DNA from: Verrucosispora sp. WMMD573
Lineage (GTDB): Bacteria; Actinomycetota; Actinomycetes; Mycobacteriales; Micromonosporaceae
Assembly (NCBI RefSeq): GCF_027497175.1
Contig: NZ_CP114901.1
Coordinates: forward strand, 2,046,001 to 2,110,000
DNA length: 64,000 bases
Direction of reading: 5' to 3'
Shown here piece by piece: positions 1 through 8,104 of this stretch; the stretch's first letter is position 1; every line of letters starts with the position of its first letter. The translations under genes were made by a program, and so were the position numbers. The notes beneath the pieces are model-generated. The model was not told the DNA's origin. It was given only the letters and a program-made list of their open reading frames with translations, and made no database searches.

Positions 1-2
1 CC

Positions 3-290
3 GTCGCACTGGGGCTGTTCGCGAAGTCACCGGAGACGGCGGGCATGGCCGCCGTACCGTTGGTCATGCTGCCGTTTTTCAGCAGCGCGATCGTCCCGGC
101 GGAGAAGATGGGGCCGGGCCTGCGACAGTTCGCCGAGTACCAGCCGTTCACGCCGATCATCGAGACCATGCGCGGGCTGCTCGACAGCGCGCCCGACACC
201 ACCGACGCGGCCATCGCCGTCGCCTGGTGCGTGGCCATCGCCCTCGTCGGCTACCTGTGGGCGCGTTCCACCTTCACGAAGCGGGCGTGA
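3..290 (+). CDS. ABC-2 type transporter permease, C-terminal part
   Basis: The frame is open from the left edge of the window, so only the last 95 residues are present. They contain a hydrophobic segment (AVPLVMLPFFSSAIVP), a short loop with the ETMRGLL stretch typical of the last part of daunorubicin-type (DrrB-like) ABC-2 permeases, and a final membrane helix (AIAVAWCVAIALVGYLWA) ending in a basic tail. The family pairs with an ATP-binding subunit to export drugs or polysaccharides; that subunit would lie to the left of this window. The substrate cannot be told from this fragment. Confidence 0.8.
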   Translation, partial: VALGLFAKSPETAGMAAVPLVMLPFFSSAIVPAEKMGPGLRQFAEYQPFTPIIETMRGLLDSAPDTTDAAIAVAWCVAIALVGYLWARSTFTKRA

Positions 291-454
291 CCCCGGCCGG
301 TGTGGGCCTTCGCGGCGCCGTCTCGGTGAACGAAGCCCGACGAGGCGGCGCCGCACCGGGTCGAGAGCGGCTGCGCTCGGCACCCGGCCGCACGGCCGTC
401 ACCGGCAAGTCCGTGTCAATCAGTCAGATCAGGCGCCGTCTTGCTCACGTCGCA

Positions 455-603
455 ACTTTCGCTGCATCACGCGGCCGAGCGGTGCCTGCACTGGAACTCC
501 CCACAATGGCGGACGCGGCAGAACCCGAGCGAGCAACCCGTCCCGGTGTCCCTGGCGGATCTGGCGGTGGCCATCGAGCGGGGTGACCGCACGGCGTTGG
601 TGG
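455..603 (+). pseudogene. Remnant of sigma-linked membrane protein gene
   Basis: About 50 codons match the middle of the membrane protein gene at 8101-8946, sharing the core AAERCLxWNSPQ and the stretch PVPVSxADLAVAxER. There is no start, no membrane helix and no C-terminal half; the match ends exactly where the stop codon of the neighbouring minus-strand gene begins (604). The middle of the ancestral gene was therefore deleted after duplication. It is non-functional as a gene and serves as a marker of a segmental duplication. Confidence 0.75.
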
Positions 604-1164
604 TTATTCGCGGGCCAGTCCTGGTGGCAGCGCGTCTTCGCCGGGTTGGACCTGGCGGGCGTTGGCCACGGGGTCGCGTTCGAGGGCGTGGATCACGGGT
701 GTCGGGCCGCCGACGCAGGTCCAGGTGTCGTCCCAGAGAGCGGATACCAGCCATGACCGGTCGGCGGGGAAGAACAGATCGGGTAGCGCTCCGCGGCCGT
801 GGCGCATATGACCACCGGTGCGCCAGGTGAGGGCCTGCTCGGGACCGGCCTCGACCAGCACGTACGGCCAGTCCCAGTAGAGGAACACCCTCGGGGCTTG
901 GGGGAAGACAACATCGTGGGCGCCGGTGTCGAGGTAGGCCAGCCACCACGGCTGGTCGGGGGTGCGCCTGGTGAGGTCTTCGATCAGAGCGTGCTCGTAG
1001 GTGGCAGCGGTGACGTCGTCGGCCTGGTACGTGGTGGCGTAGGCGTCGAAGACCGGCGGGATGGCGGTGGCGATCGAGACGCCGGCAGCGGTGTGACCAG
1101 CGATCCAACTCACGTCGGCGGCGGTGCCGATGCGCCAACTCCGTCCGTCCTTGCTGACCCGCAC
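604..1164 (-). CDS. Conserved hypothetical protein, paralogue A
   Basis: A 186-residue protein of unknown function, nearly the same as the product of 8987-9547. Shared blocks include DVSWIAGHT, QPWWLAYLDTGAHDVVFP, PRVFLYWxWPYVLV and ALPDLFFPADRSWLVSA. It is aromatic-rich with no signal peptide or membrane helix, so probably a soluble cytoplasmic protein. The GTG start at 1164 is chosen because the same GTG, and a TTG 12 nt upstream at 1176, are conserved in the paralogue, while the frame further upstream is not conserved. In copy 2 the gene lies convergent to a sigma factor/membrane protein pair; in copy 1 only a remnant of that pair is left. No family is recognised. Confidence 0.7.
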   Translation of the reverse strand: MRVSKDGRSWRIGTAADVSWIAGHTAAGVSIATAIPPVFDAYATTYQADDVTAATYEHALIEDLTRRTPDQPWWLAYLDTGAHDVVFPQAPRVFLYWDWPYVLVEAGPEQALTWRTGGHMRHGRGALPDLFFPADRSWLVSALWDDTWTCVGGPTPVIHALERDPVANARQVQPGEDALPPGLARE

Positions 1165-1416
1165 CCCGCCATTCAAGTCGCTGCAGCTTCGATTGGCCAG
1201 GAGCCAGACCGGTGGTGTCCGGCGACCAGCCGTCATGGGCCACCTTGCCCTACGCCTGTCCCGGGCTCGATGGAGCGCTGATGCTCTACGGGTCCCGTAC
1301 ATCAGGGCCGAGGTGCCGGCCAGCGACGGCGGCAGGCTGGGACAACGGTGATCGGGGGAACGTGGCCACGCCCTGCCACTCCAGGCGAACCCCTGGTCGC
1401 TAGACTGTGCCCTCGC

Positions 1417-1492
1417 GCCCTCGTAGCCCAGGGGATAGAGCATCGGTTTCCTAACCCGACGCTCCGTGTGTAGCCGCAGGCCGACGGCCTGC
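1417..1492 (+). pseudogene. Decayed tRNA-Arg (CCU)
   Basis: The 5' half reads like a normal tRNA-Arg: acceptor strand GCCCTCG, D arm with GCCC/GAGC stem, and anticodon loop TTCCTAA (anticodon CCT). The anticodon stem has one mismatch. A GCAGG/CCTGC stem with a 7-nt loop (1476-1492) remains in T-arm position, but the loop is CCGACGG instead of TTCGAAT, the variable region carries extra bases, and the following sequence cannot pair with the acceptor strand. It is a tRNA pseudogene or a damaged integration site, not a working tRNA. Confidence 0.65.
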
Positions 1493-1521
1493 TGCTTCTC
1501 CCTTTCCAGGCGTCTTGCGCC

Positions 1522-1586
1522 GGTCGCACCCGCGCGCCGCTGTGATCGCCTGCGGAAGCCCAGCGAAGTGCGTAAGTGCTGCTCAG
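1522..1586 (+). repeat. About 65-bp direct repeat, left copy
   Basis: It matches 11435-11501 at roughly 75-80% by eye, with the shared starts GGTCGCAC and CGCGCG, then GCTGTG and GTCGC/ATCGCC, and the common end GTAAG-x-CTGCTCAG. It lies 30 bp after the decayed tRNA-Arg. The two copies bracket 9.8 kb. It may be a relic of an attachment site or of an older duplication. Confidence 0.55.
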
Positions 1587-1703
1587 CTTCACTCTTCCAT
1601 CGACCGCCGTGTAGGTCTCCTGCGACAGGCTGCGCCTGGCCCGGCGTCGGGCTGCGCCCCACCCTGGCGTACTTACGGGAGCGACCTACGGAAGGGGGCG
1701 AGG

Positions 1704-2966
1704 TCAGGCTGGTGGCGGTGCGGACGTCTGCCACAGTGCGCTGACCGGCAGGGCGCGGAGTTTGTCGCCGAACGGCAGCGTGGAGGTGCCGGTGTAGAGG
1801 ACGATGCCGGCGATGAAGTCGCCGCCCAGGCGGTCGGCGAGTCGGCGTAGCCCGCGGAAGTCGTCGGGTCCGACGGTGGTGGCTGCTTTGACCTCGATCC
1901 CCACGACCTGGCCCGCTCGGTTCTCGAGCACCGCGTCGACTTCGTACCTGCTCTGGTCGCGGTAGTGGGACAGGTCGACGGGCTGCTCGGACCAGGTGAG
2001 CTGGCGAGAGAGTTCGGACAGGGCGAATGATTCGAGTAATGGGCCGAATGGTGCGCCCGGCCGGAGCAGCGCCCGGGCGTCGGTCGCGGTCTCGTTGGCG
2101 GCGATACCCGAGTCGACGAAGATCATTTTCGGTGCGGCGGTGGCGCGGGTGCCCAGGTTGCGGGACCAGCCGGGGATCCGCTTGATCAGGAAGATCTCCT
2201 CCAGAGCTTGGAGGTAGCGGGCGATCGTCGGCCGGCTCAGTCCGAGTGCGGATTCGAGGGAGTTGGCGGCGATGATGGTCGCGGATCTGGCCGCGAGTAG
2301 GCGTACCAGCTTGCGGAGTTCGCCCTTGTGCTGGATGTCGGACAGTTGCCGGACATCGCGGTCGATGAGCGCTTGGACGTAGGCGTCGAGGAAACGTTGG
2401 CGGCGGCGCGGGTCGGTGCGGGTGGTGGCCTCGGGTAGGCCGCCGCGCACGATTCTGGCTGCGTAGTCGGCGCGGGTCACGTCCGACTCGTGTCGCAGGT
2501 CAGGGCCGAGCGCGAAGATGGCATCGACGAATCCGTCCGGCGCTTGGTCGAGTTCGCCTTGAGACAGCGGCCAGAGTTCGACGGTTTCCATCCGGCCGGG
2601 CAGGGCGTCCGGGGCGGCCACCATGCCGAAGAGGCGGGACGAGCCGGTGAGCAGGTACCGGCCAGGGCGCGGGTCCTCGTCGACGGCTGCCTTGATGGCC
2701 AGTAGGAGCTCCGGGGCGCGCTGGATCTCGTCGACGACCAGGAGCTCGGCGGAGTCCACGAAGCCGACCGGGTCAGCGATCGCCGCCGCCCGGTCCTGTG
2801 CCCGGTCAAGGTCGCGGCGCTCGGCGAGACGATCGCCGGCGACGATGCGGACCAGCGTGCTCTTGCCTGTCTGGCGTGCTCCGCTGATCAGCACGACGCG
2901 GGTGTCGGCCAGCGCGGCATCGACCTGCGCGGCGGCCCGGCGTGGAATCAGGTGCGGAGTCGGCAC
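1704..2966 (-). CDS. AAA_14/DUF4143 family ATPase
   Basis: This 420-residue protein has a P-loop ATPase domain (Walker A SGARQTGKST near residue 35, Walker B LLVVDEIQRAPELL near residue 95, sensor LLTGSSR), a middle helical region with a winged-helix-like segment (SRPTIARYLQALEEIFLI), and a C-terminal DUF4143 part with the nuclease-like motif EVDAVLENRAGQVVGIEVKAAT. Proteins of this family are widespread in bacteria, often in mobile or defence DNA; the role is unsettled. The GTG at 2966 is used because translation further upstream is unlike the family and gives a protein longer than usual. A dyad and a repeated 12-mer lie upstream and may be its own operator. Confidence 0.85.
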   Translation of the reverse strand: MPTPHLIPRRAAAQVDAALADTRVVLISGARQTGKSTLVRIVAGDRLAERRDLDRAQDRAAAIADPVGFVDSAELLVVDEIQRAPELLLAIKAAVDEDPRPGRYLLTGSSRLFGMVAAPDALPGRMETVELWPLSQGELDQAPDGFVDAIFALGPDLRHESDVTRADYAARIVRGGLPEATTRTDPRRRQRFLDAYVQALIDRDVRQLSDIQHKGELRKLVRLLAARSATIIAANSLESALGLSRPTIARYLQALEEIFLIKRIPGWSRNLGTRATAAPKMIFVDSGIAANETATDARALLRPGAPFGPLLESFALSELSRQLTWSEQPVDLSHYRDQSRYEVDAVLENRAGQVVGIEVKAATTVGPDDFRGLRRLADRLGGDFIAGIVLYTGTSTLPFGDKLRALPVSALWQTSAPPPA

Positions 2967-3012
2967 GACAGCATGATAGCCAGCACGGTTTCGATCCGCG
3001 AGGGCCTTCGCA

Positions 3013-3068
3013 TTCGATTTGCGGCAAAAATGCGTTCGAGATGCGGCGACTCGGTGTTCGATTTGCGG
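3013..3068. promoter_or_regulatory. Operator-like dyad and repeated 12-mer
   Basis: The 12-mer TTCGATTTGCGG occurs at 3013-3024 and again at 3057-3068. The first copy is part of a perfect dyad TTTGC-G-GCAAA (3018-3028). The pair lies 47-102 bp upstream of the DUF4143 ATPase start and just after the end of the divergently read 3101-3535 gene region. An autoregulatory binding site is inferred only from its form and position. Confidence 0.4.
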
Positions 3069-3100
3069 AACCTCTGGGGCGTTCTTGCGCGGGTCTACCT

Positions 3101-3535
3101 CTATGTCACGTTGTTGCGGGTGATGGCGAGTTCGGGGAAGGTGTCCTCCCAGCGCTGGCGGAGCTGGGATGGCAGCCAGAGGGTGGGCCAGAGCCGTCGG
3201 AGGAGGTCGGCGTCGAGCCATTTGTTCAGGTCCTCGACGGTGCTGGCTTCGGTGAGGACCACCTTGTACATGCTGGCCAGCCGTGCGGGCCGGTCAAGGT
3301 CGTACTCGGCGTGCCCGGACCAGTCGAGGTGACGCGGAAGCGTCACCGTGCCTTCGGTCGGGCCGTGCAGTTCGGCAAGGGTTTCGGCCACCACGTAGGG
3401 CCGCCGGTCGCCGTAGGGCCGGTAGTCCGCTGGCGGCTGGGGTGACGTCCTGCGCCGGCTGAGGTTGGTTGCTCGTCTGGTCACACCCCATAGCCGGCGG
3501 GACCAGTCATGGTGATCGCGATCGGATGCACTCAT
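3101..3535 (-). CDS. Small conserved protein coupled to primase-helicase
   Basis: A 144-residue protein whose ATG overlaps the stop of the upstream primase-helicase gene by four bases (ATGA), so the two are translationally coupled. The N-terminal 45 residues are basic. The C-terminal part (PRHLDWSGHAEYDLD, YKVVLTEA, LRRLWPTLWLPxxLRQRWE) resembles a small actinobacterial protein that I recall lying just before AbiEii-type nucleotidyltransferase toxins; no such toxin gene follows here. It could be an orphan antitoxin-like protein or an accessory subunit of the helicase. Function is not established. Confidence 0.7.
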   Translation of the reverse strand: MSASDRDHHDWSRRLWGVTRRATNLSRRRTSPQPPADYRPYGDRRPYVVAETLAELHGPTEGTVTLPRHLDWSGHAEYDLDRPARLASMYKVVLTEASTVEDLNKWLDADLLRRLWPTLWLPSQLRQRWEDTFPELAITRNNVT

Positions 3536-5880
3536 GTTCTGGTGAAGCCGAGTGCTCGGTATCCGGGCATGCGGCGCGAGAGTGAGGCGGCGAGGATAGG
3601 TGTGGCCGGGTCGTGGTAGTCGTGGACCTCGGCGACGTCCTTGCCGGGCGCGGCGCGGATGACACGACCGGCGCATTGGACGAGTAGGCCGTCGTAGGAG
3701 ATGGGGCCGGCGAGGAAGAGGGTGTCGAGGGCGGGGGCGTCGAAGCCTTCACCGATGAACGGTGTGGTGCCGATGACCAGCAGACCGTCGCCGGCCTTGG
3801 CGCCGTCGAGCCGGTCAACGGTGGCCCGCCGTTCGCGGGTGCTCATCGCGCCCTGGAGCACAAGCGCCTGATGTCCGCGTGCGGCGAGCAGGGCGGTGAG
3901 TGCCTCGACCTGGGCGACCCGTCGGGTCAGCACGAGACAGTTGCGACCGCGGGTCAGGGCCGCGGCGACATCGTCGGCGATCTGGGTGTTGCGGGGCTCG
4001 TCGAGGGCCAGCCTTCGGTGCACCTCGGCGAGCGCGCCGGGCGCATCCAGGTCGACGTCGCCGGGTTGAAAAGTGGTCTCGTGGATGAACAGCGCTCGAC
4101 GGGGTCCGGCGTCGGTGTGCATCGCGGCTGCGAGGGTGCCTTGTTCCTCGTCGGTCAGGGTGTGGCGGACGGGTCCGAGTTGCCAGGTGACGAGTTGGCC
4201 GAGGCCGTCGCGTCGGGTGGGTGTGGCGGTGAGGCCGAGCCAGAACTGCGCGGCGATCCGTTTGACCGAGTGCTCGTAGGCTGCGGCGCCCAGGTGGTGG
4301 CATTCATCGACGATGACGTGCCCGTACTCCTGGGTCAGGGTGGCGACGTCGTCGCGCCGGGCGAGGGAGGGCAGCAGCGCGATGTCCACCGTGCCGGTGA
4401 GCTTGCGTCGGCCGCCGCCGAGTTGACCGGGCTTGATGTCGAGGAACTGTTGGATGCGGGTGCGCCACTGGTCGGCGAGAGCTTTGCGGTCGACGAGGAT
4501 CAGGGTGGAGGTGTTGCGTTCGGCGATCACGGCGCAGGCCATGACGGTCTTGCCGGAGCCCGGTGGGGCGACCAGGATCCCGTCGTCGTGGGCGAGAAGC
4601 GCGCCGACCGCGTCGGCCTGCTTGCCGGTGAGTTCAGCGGTAAACGCGGTGTCGATCTCGGCCCCGGGGTTCCGTGCATCCGTGACGGCCAGCCGCGACC
4701 CGGCGCGCTCGACGATGGCGGCGATGGAATGCCGCAGGCCCCGCGGGAGGACCAAACGGTCATCGAGGGTCAGGTCGTAGCCCTGGATGAAGCGCGGGGT
4801 GTCCCAGGTGGACTTGCGCAGTCGCTGCAACTCATAGAATTTCGGGTTGACCATGGCGGCGGCGTGCTTGAACGTCGCCAGCGCGGCGGGCGTGAGCTGC
4901 CTGGCGTCGATGCTCAGCCCGGCACCGGCCTCCGCGTGGACCACCGGAGGTAGCGGTGGATGGACCTGGGTCGCGGCGGACCGGCTCATGGTGGCGACGT
5001 CGGCACCGGTGACGGCTTGCTTGGCCTGCCGGGCGACGTGTTCGGCGTCGCCGGGGCTGAGGCGGTCCAGCGTCGACAGGAACGCCCACTGGTCGGCGTG
5101 CGGCTCGAGGGTGCCGAGGTCGAGAAAGGTCGTGAGTCCGTCCTTGCGGTGGCGGCCCTGCAGGGGTGCGGCGATGAGGTTGCCGAAGCCACCCTCGGGC
5201 AGGACGTCCTGGTTGGGGAACAGCCGGTCGTACGAGCGCAGGTCCATCGACCCGCGCAGCACCATCGCCTCACGGAGAAGAACGGTGCCGACGGCCCGTG
5301 CGGTGGCCGCGGCAACAGCGCCGGTGAAGAAGACCCACACGTGGGCGCCGCGGCCCGACTGGGAGATCTCCAACGCGGCGGGCACCGCGTTGGCGCGTGC
5401 CGCCTTCACGTAGGCGAGGGCGTCGAGCATCGCCGTCGGCCCGTCGAAGTCGGCCACGACGAAGTGGCAGGTGTTGCCGGGCATCAGCGGGTACAGGCCC
5501 ATGAACACGTCGCCGACCAGATGCGCCGCGACGACCTCCGTCGTACGGGGCAGGTAGGTGACGTCCCGCCGGTCCATACCCTTACGCCAACCGCCGGCGA
5601 CCGCGGGCATCCAGCCGGCAGCGCCGGTACGGGCGTTGTCCCACCGCACGGCGTACACGTCGACCCGGGCCCGGAACCGGTCGGCGAACAACGCCAGCTT
5701 GTCCCGAGTCGGCGAAGCCATGGTGACCAGCCCCAGCGGCTCCACCGGCGCGGACAACTGCTCCGGCCCCGCAGACGTCTCCTGACCACGCAACTCCAGC
5801 AGACGTCCCAGCCGGGCGTTTTCCGCCCGTAGCCGCTCCACCTCCCGCCGAAGATCGACGAACTCGGCCACCGAACCCAT
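3532..5880 (-). CDS. TOTE-type AEP primase fused to SF2 helicase
   Basis: A 782-residue multidomain protein: a short N-terminal coiled coil (residues 8-30, ELRREVERLRAENARL-like), an archaeo-eukaryotic-primase-type domain with the metal-binding VADFDG (D144, D146) and GRGAHVW (H180), then a DEAD/DEAH helicase with Walker A APPGSGKT, DECH box, LTATPTR and motif VI QCAGRVIRA. This order is that of the primase-helicase of TOTE conflict systems, thought to act on invading or mobile DNA. The ATG at 5880 has GAGG about 9 nt upstream; an ATG at 5889 is an alternative. It is divergent from 5942 across 61 bp and followed by the coupled 144-residue gene. No separate transposon or nuclease gene is adjacent. 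Confidence 0.8.
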   Translation of the reverse strand: MGSVAEFVDLRREVERLRAENARLGRLLELRGQETSAGPEQLSAPVEPLGLVTMASPTRDKLALFADRFRARVDVYAVRWDNARTGAAGWMPAVAGGWRKGMDRRDVTYLPRTTEVVAAHLVGDVFMGLYPLMPGNTCHFVVADFDGPTAMLDALAYVKAARANAVPAALEISQSGRGAHVWVFFTGAVAAATARAVGTVLLREAMVLRGSMDLRSYDRLFPNQDVLPEGGFGNLIAAPLQGRHRKDGLTTFLDLGTLEPHADQWAFLSTLDRLSPGDAEHVARQAKQAVTGADVATMSRSAATQVHPPLPPVVHAEAGAGLSIDARQLTPAALATFKHAAAMVNPKFYELQRLRKSTWDTPRFIQGYDLTLDDRLVLPRGLRHSIAAIVERAGSRLAVTDARNPGAEIDTAFTAELTGKQADAVGALLAHDDGILVAPPGSGKTVMACAVIAERNTSTLILVDRKALADQWRTRIQQFLDIKPGQLGGGRRKLTGTVDIALLPSLARRDDVATLTQEYGHVIVDECHHLGAAAYEHSVKRIAAQFWLGLTATPTRRDGLGQLVTWQLGPVRHTLTDEEQGTLAAAMHTDAGPRRALFIHETTFQPGDVDLDAPGALAEVHRRLALDEPRNTQIADDVAAALTRGRNCLVLTRRVAQVEALTALLAARGHQALVLQGAMSTRERRATVDRLDGAKAGDGLLVIGTTPFIGEGFDAPALDTLFLAGPISYDGLLVQCAGRVIRAAPGKDVAEVHDYHDPATPILAASLSRRMPGYRALGFTRT

Positions 5881-5941
5881 GCCGACCATCCTCGCGCATC
5901 AGGCTCCGAACACCTCGACACCGGTCCGCTATCCTCCGCCG

Positions 5942-6253
5942 ATGGCATCGAAGACAAACGCCGCGCTGGAGGCGATGATCGAGGAAGCCACAGTCGACGC
6001 GTACGGCGACGACGAGCAGCTCACCGGCCTGTTCACCATGATCGAGGAGCATCTGACGGTGCCGTTCACCACCACCGTCCTCGGCGTCGAGGTCACCGTG
6101 CGCAAGATCGACCTGGCCGCGGACAGCGTCGTCGCGGTCTGCGCCCGAGGCCGCCACCGGCAACGGGTCGGCCTTCTCGACCTGCCGCTACCCACACCGG
6201 CGCCGGACGGTGCCGCGTGGATCGACGCCTACCGGCACTGGGCCGGAAGGTAG
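5942..6253 (+). CDS. Small conserved hypothetical protein
   Basis: A 103-residue acidic protein. It starts with a helical segment (ALEAMIEEATVDAYGDDEQLTGLFTMIEEHL written in part: MIEEATVDAYGDDEQ) followed by a beta-rich core (VPFTTTVLGVEVTVRKIDL). Similar small proteins are often labelled calcium-binding in actinobacterial genomes, but no EF-hand loop is clear here. It is 6 nt upstream of the next gene, so the two are co-transcribed, and divergent from the TOTE helicase. Confidence 0.65.
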   Translation: MASKTNAALEAMIEEATVDAYGDDEQLTGLFTMIEEHLTVPFTTTVLGVEVTVRKIDLAADSVVAVCARGRHRQRVGLLDLPLPTPAPDGAAWIDAYRHWAGR

Positions 6254-6259
6254 GCCACG

Positions 6260-7393
6260 ATGAGCGAGTACCAGTACTACGAGTTCACCGCCGTCGACCG
6301 GCCCCTCACCGGCCGGGAGCGGGCCGAGCTGCGGTCGCTGTCCACTCGGGCCGACATCACCGCCACCAGCTTCGTCAACACCTACGAGTGGGGCAACTTC
6401 AAGGGCGACCCGCGCACGTTGATGGAGCGGTACTTCGACGCGCACCTGTACCTGGCCAACTGGGGCACCCGCCAGCTCATGCTGCGGCTACCGAAACACG
6501 TGCTCGAACCCGCCACCGTCGCCCGGTACTGCCAGGGTGACAGCGCGTCCGCTTGGACCGCCGGCACGCACGTCATCATCGACCTGCACGACGAGGACGA
6601 GGACGGCACCGACGAGTGGGACCTCGACGGCCACGGTCTGCTCACCTCGATCATCCCGGTCCGGGCCGGCCTCGCCGCCGGCGACCTGCGCCTGCTGTAC
6701 CTGGCCTGGCTGCGCTGCGTACAGTCCGAGGAGATCGCCGACGACGAGCCCGAACCGCCCGTCCCCGCCGGACTGGGCACCCTCGATGCGCCTCTCACCG
6801 CCGTCGCCGAGTTCCTGCGTATCGACCCTGATCTGATCGCGGCGGCAGCGGCCGGGTCGGCGCCGGCCGCCGCCGGCGAACCGACCGCTGCGCAACTACG
6901 GAAGTGGGTCGTCGGGCTGCCCGCCCGGGACAAGGACGCCATCCTGACCGACCTGATCACCGGCGGCGACAGCCACCTGCGCAACCGACTGCTGCGCCGC
7001 TACCGCGTCGCGCATCCCACCGACGCGTTGACCCCGACGGCCGTCCGTACTGCCGGGCAACTGCTCGCCACCGCCGCGGACCTGCGCGCCGAACGGGAAC
7101 GACGGGACGCCGAGCAGCGCGAAAGCGACCGGGTCCGCCGGGAACGCTCCGCCGCAGCCGCCCGGCAACGGCACCTCGACACCCTCGCAGTCGACCAACC
7201 CGCCGCCTGGCAGCGGGTCGACGAACTCATCGCCACAAAGAAACCCCGCGAGTACGACACCGCCGTACAACTCCTCGGCGAACGCGACGGAGACAGCGCA
7301 TCGTTCCGAGACCGGCTGGCCGAGCTACGGGCGGTGCACGCCCGCAAGCCCAGCCTGCTCGAACGCCTCAACCTCGCAGGCCTCGACACCTGA
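6260..7393 (+). CDS. Conserved hypothetical protein (MSEYQYYEF family)
   Basis: A 377-residue soluble protein beginning MSEYQYYEFTAVDRPL, a start I recall from conserved bacterial hypotheticals of similar size. The first 150 residues look globular (YEWGNFKGDP, LYLANWGTR). The region around 270-320 is highly charged and likely a coiled coil (RAERERRDAEQRESDRVRR). It follows the 103-residue protein with a 6-bp gap in what appears to be a fixed pair. No catalytic motif is visible and no function is assigned. Confidence 0.75.
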   Translation: MSEYQYYEFTAVDRPLTGRERAELRSLSTRADITATSFVNTYEWGNFKGDPRTLMERYFDAHLYLANWGTRQLMLRLPKHVLEPATVARYCQGDSASAWTAGTHVIIDLHDEDEDGTDEWDLDGHGLLTSIIPVRAGLAAGDLRLLYLAWLRCVQSEEIADDEPEPPVPAGLGTLDAPLTAVAEFLRIDPDLIAAAAAGSAPAAAGEPTAAQLRKWVVGLPARDKDAILTDLITGGDSHLRNRLLRRYRVAHPTDALTPTAVRTAGQLLATAADLRAERERRDAEQRESDRVRRERSAAAARQRHLDTLAVDQPAAWQRVDELIATKKPREYDTAVQLLGERDGDSASFRDRLAELRAVHARKPSLLERLNLAGLDT

Positions 7394-7522
7394 CGCTTGG
7401 TTCGCCGCCCGGTGAGCTGGCCACCATCGCCTACACGCGCTGCGGCTCTCGCGCCGGCGCCACGGCCTCAGACGTCGACCGTCGGCCTGCAACAGGGTCG
7501 GCGTGGGCGGCCATAGTGTGGT

Positions 7523-8104
7523 GTGAGGCATCAAGTATGGCCGTCGGACGAGGACCTGTGGTCCTCGATCGCCGCCGGTGACCAGGCGGCGTTCGGTCGG
7601 CTCTTTGACCGATACTCCCGGCCGGTCTACAACCACGCGTTCCGGCTGACCGGGTCGTGGTCGACGGCCGAGGACGTCACTCAGGCGACGTTCCTCGTCG
7701 CGTGGCGCCGCCGGCACAACGCCCGACTCGTGGACGGATCGGCGCTGCCATGGCTGCTGGTCGTCGCCACGAACGCGGTCCGCACCGAGTGGCGGTCGGG
7801 GCGCCGATGGCTTGCGCTGCTACGGCGTCTACCGGCGGAGCGGTACGCCGACGGTGACCTCGCGGACGAGGTTTCCGCGCGGCTGGACGACGAGCGGCGG
7901 ATGGCTGAGGTCCTCGCGGTGGTCCGCCGGTTGCCGCCGGCCGAGCGGGAAGCGGTGGCGTTGTGCCTGTGGTCCGGCGTGTCGTACCCGGACGCAGCGG
8001 CCGTGTTGGGCATCAGCGAGGCGGCGGTGCGGTCGAGAGTGAGCCGTGCGCGCAGCCGCCTGGCCCGTCTGATGCCAGAGGAGATCCAGGAGGGGAAGCG
8101 GTGA
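7523..8104 (+). CDS. ECF-type RNA polymerase sigma factor
   Basis: A 193-residue sigma factor. Region 2 spans about residues 25-90 (AFGRLFDRYSRPVYNHAFR, the DVTQATFLVAWRR core-binding segment) and region 4 about 125-185 (LPPAEREAVALCLWSGVSY followed by a helix-turn-helix). It should direct RNA polymerase to a small regulon, probably including its own operon. The GTG start fits family length and no ATG start fits better. Its stop overlaps the GTG of the next gene (GTGA), coupling it to a membrane protein that is likely its regulator. Confidence 0.9.
   Translation: MRHQVWPSDEDLWSSIAAGDQAAFGRLFDRYSRPVYNHAFRLTGSWSTAEDVTQATFLVAWRRRHNARLVDGSALPWLLVVATNAVRTEWRSGRRWLALLRRLPAERYADGDLADEVSARLDDERRMAEVLAVVRRLPPAEREAVALCLWSGVSYPDAAAVLGISEAAVRSRVSRARSRLARLMPEEIQEGKR

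Larger units (their letters stand above)
455..1345. repeat. Segmental duplication, copy 1
   Basis: This stretch is homologous to about 8340-9740. It contains the truncated membrane-protein remnant, the whole minus-strand gene 604-1164 and about 180 bp of its upstream DNA. Relative to copy 2 it lacks roughly 450 bp (8490-8986 of the other copy). Similarity fades near 1345. The ends were judged by eye. Confidence 0.75.

Noticed and set aside
1417..1492. Functional tRNA-Arg
   Set aside because: T loop lacks TTCGAAT, variable region is enlarged and the acceptor 3' strand does not pair.
3871..4953. Plus-strand frame of 360 codons opposite the TOTE helicase
   Set aside because: Antisense shadow of helicase motifs; Gly/Glu/Val-rich without any recognisable fold.
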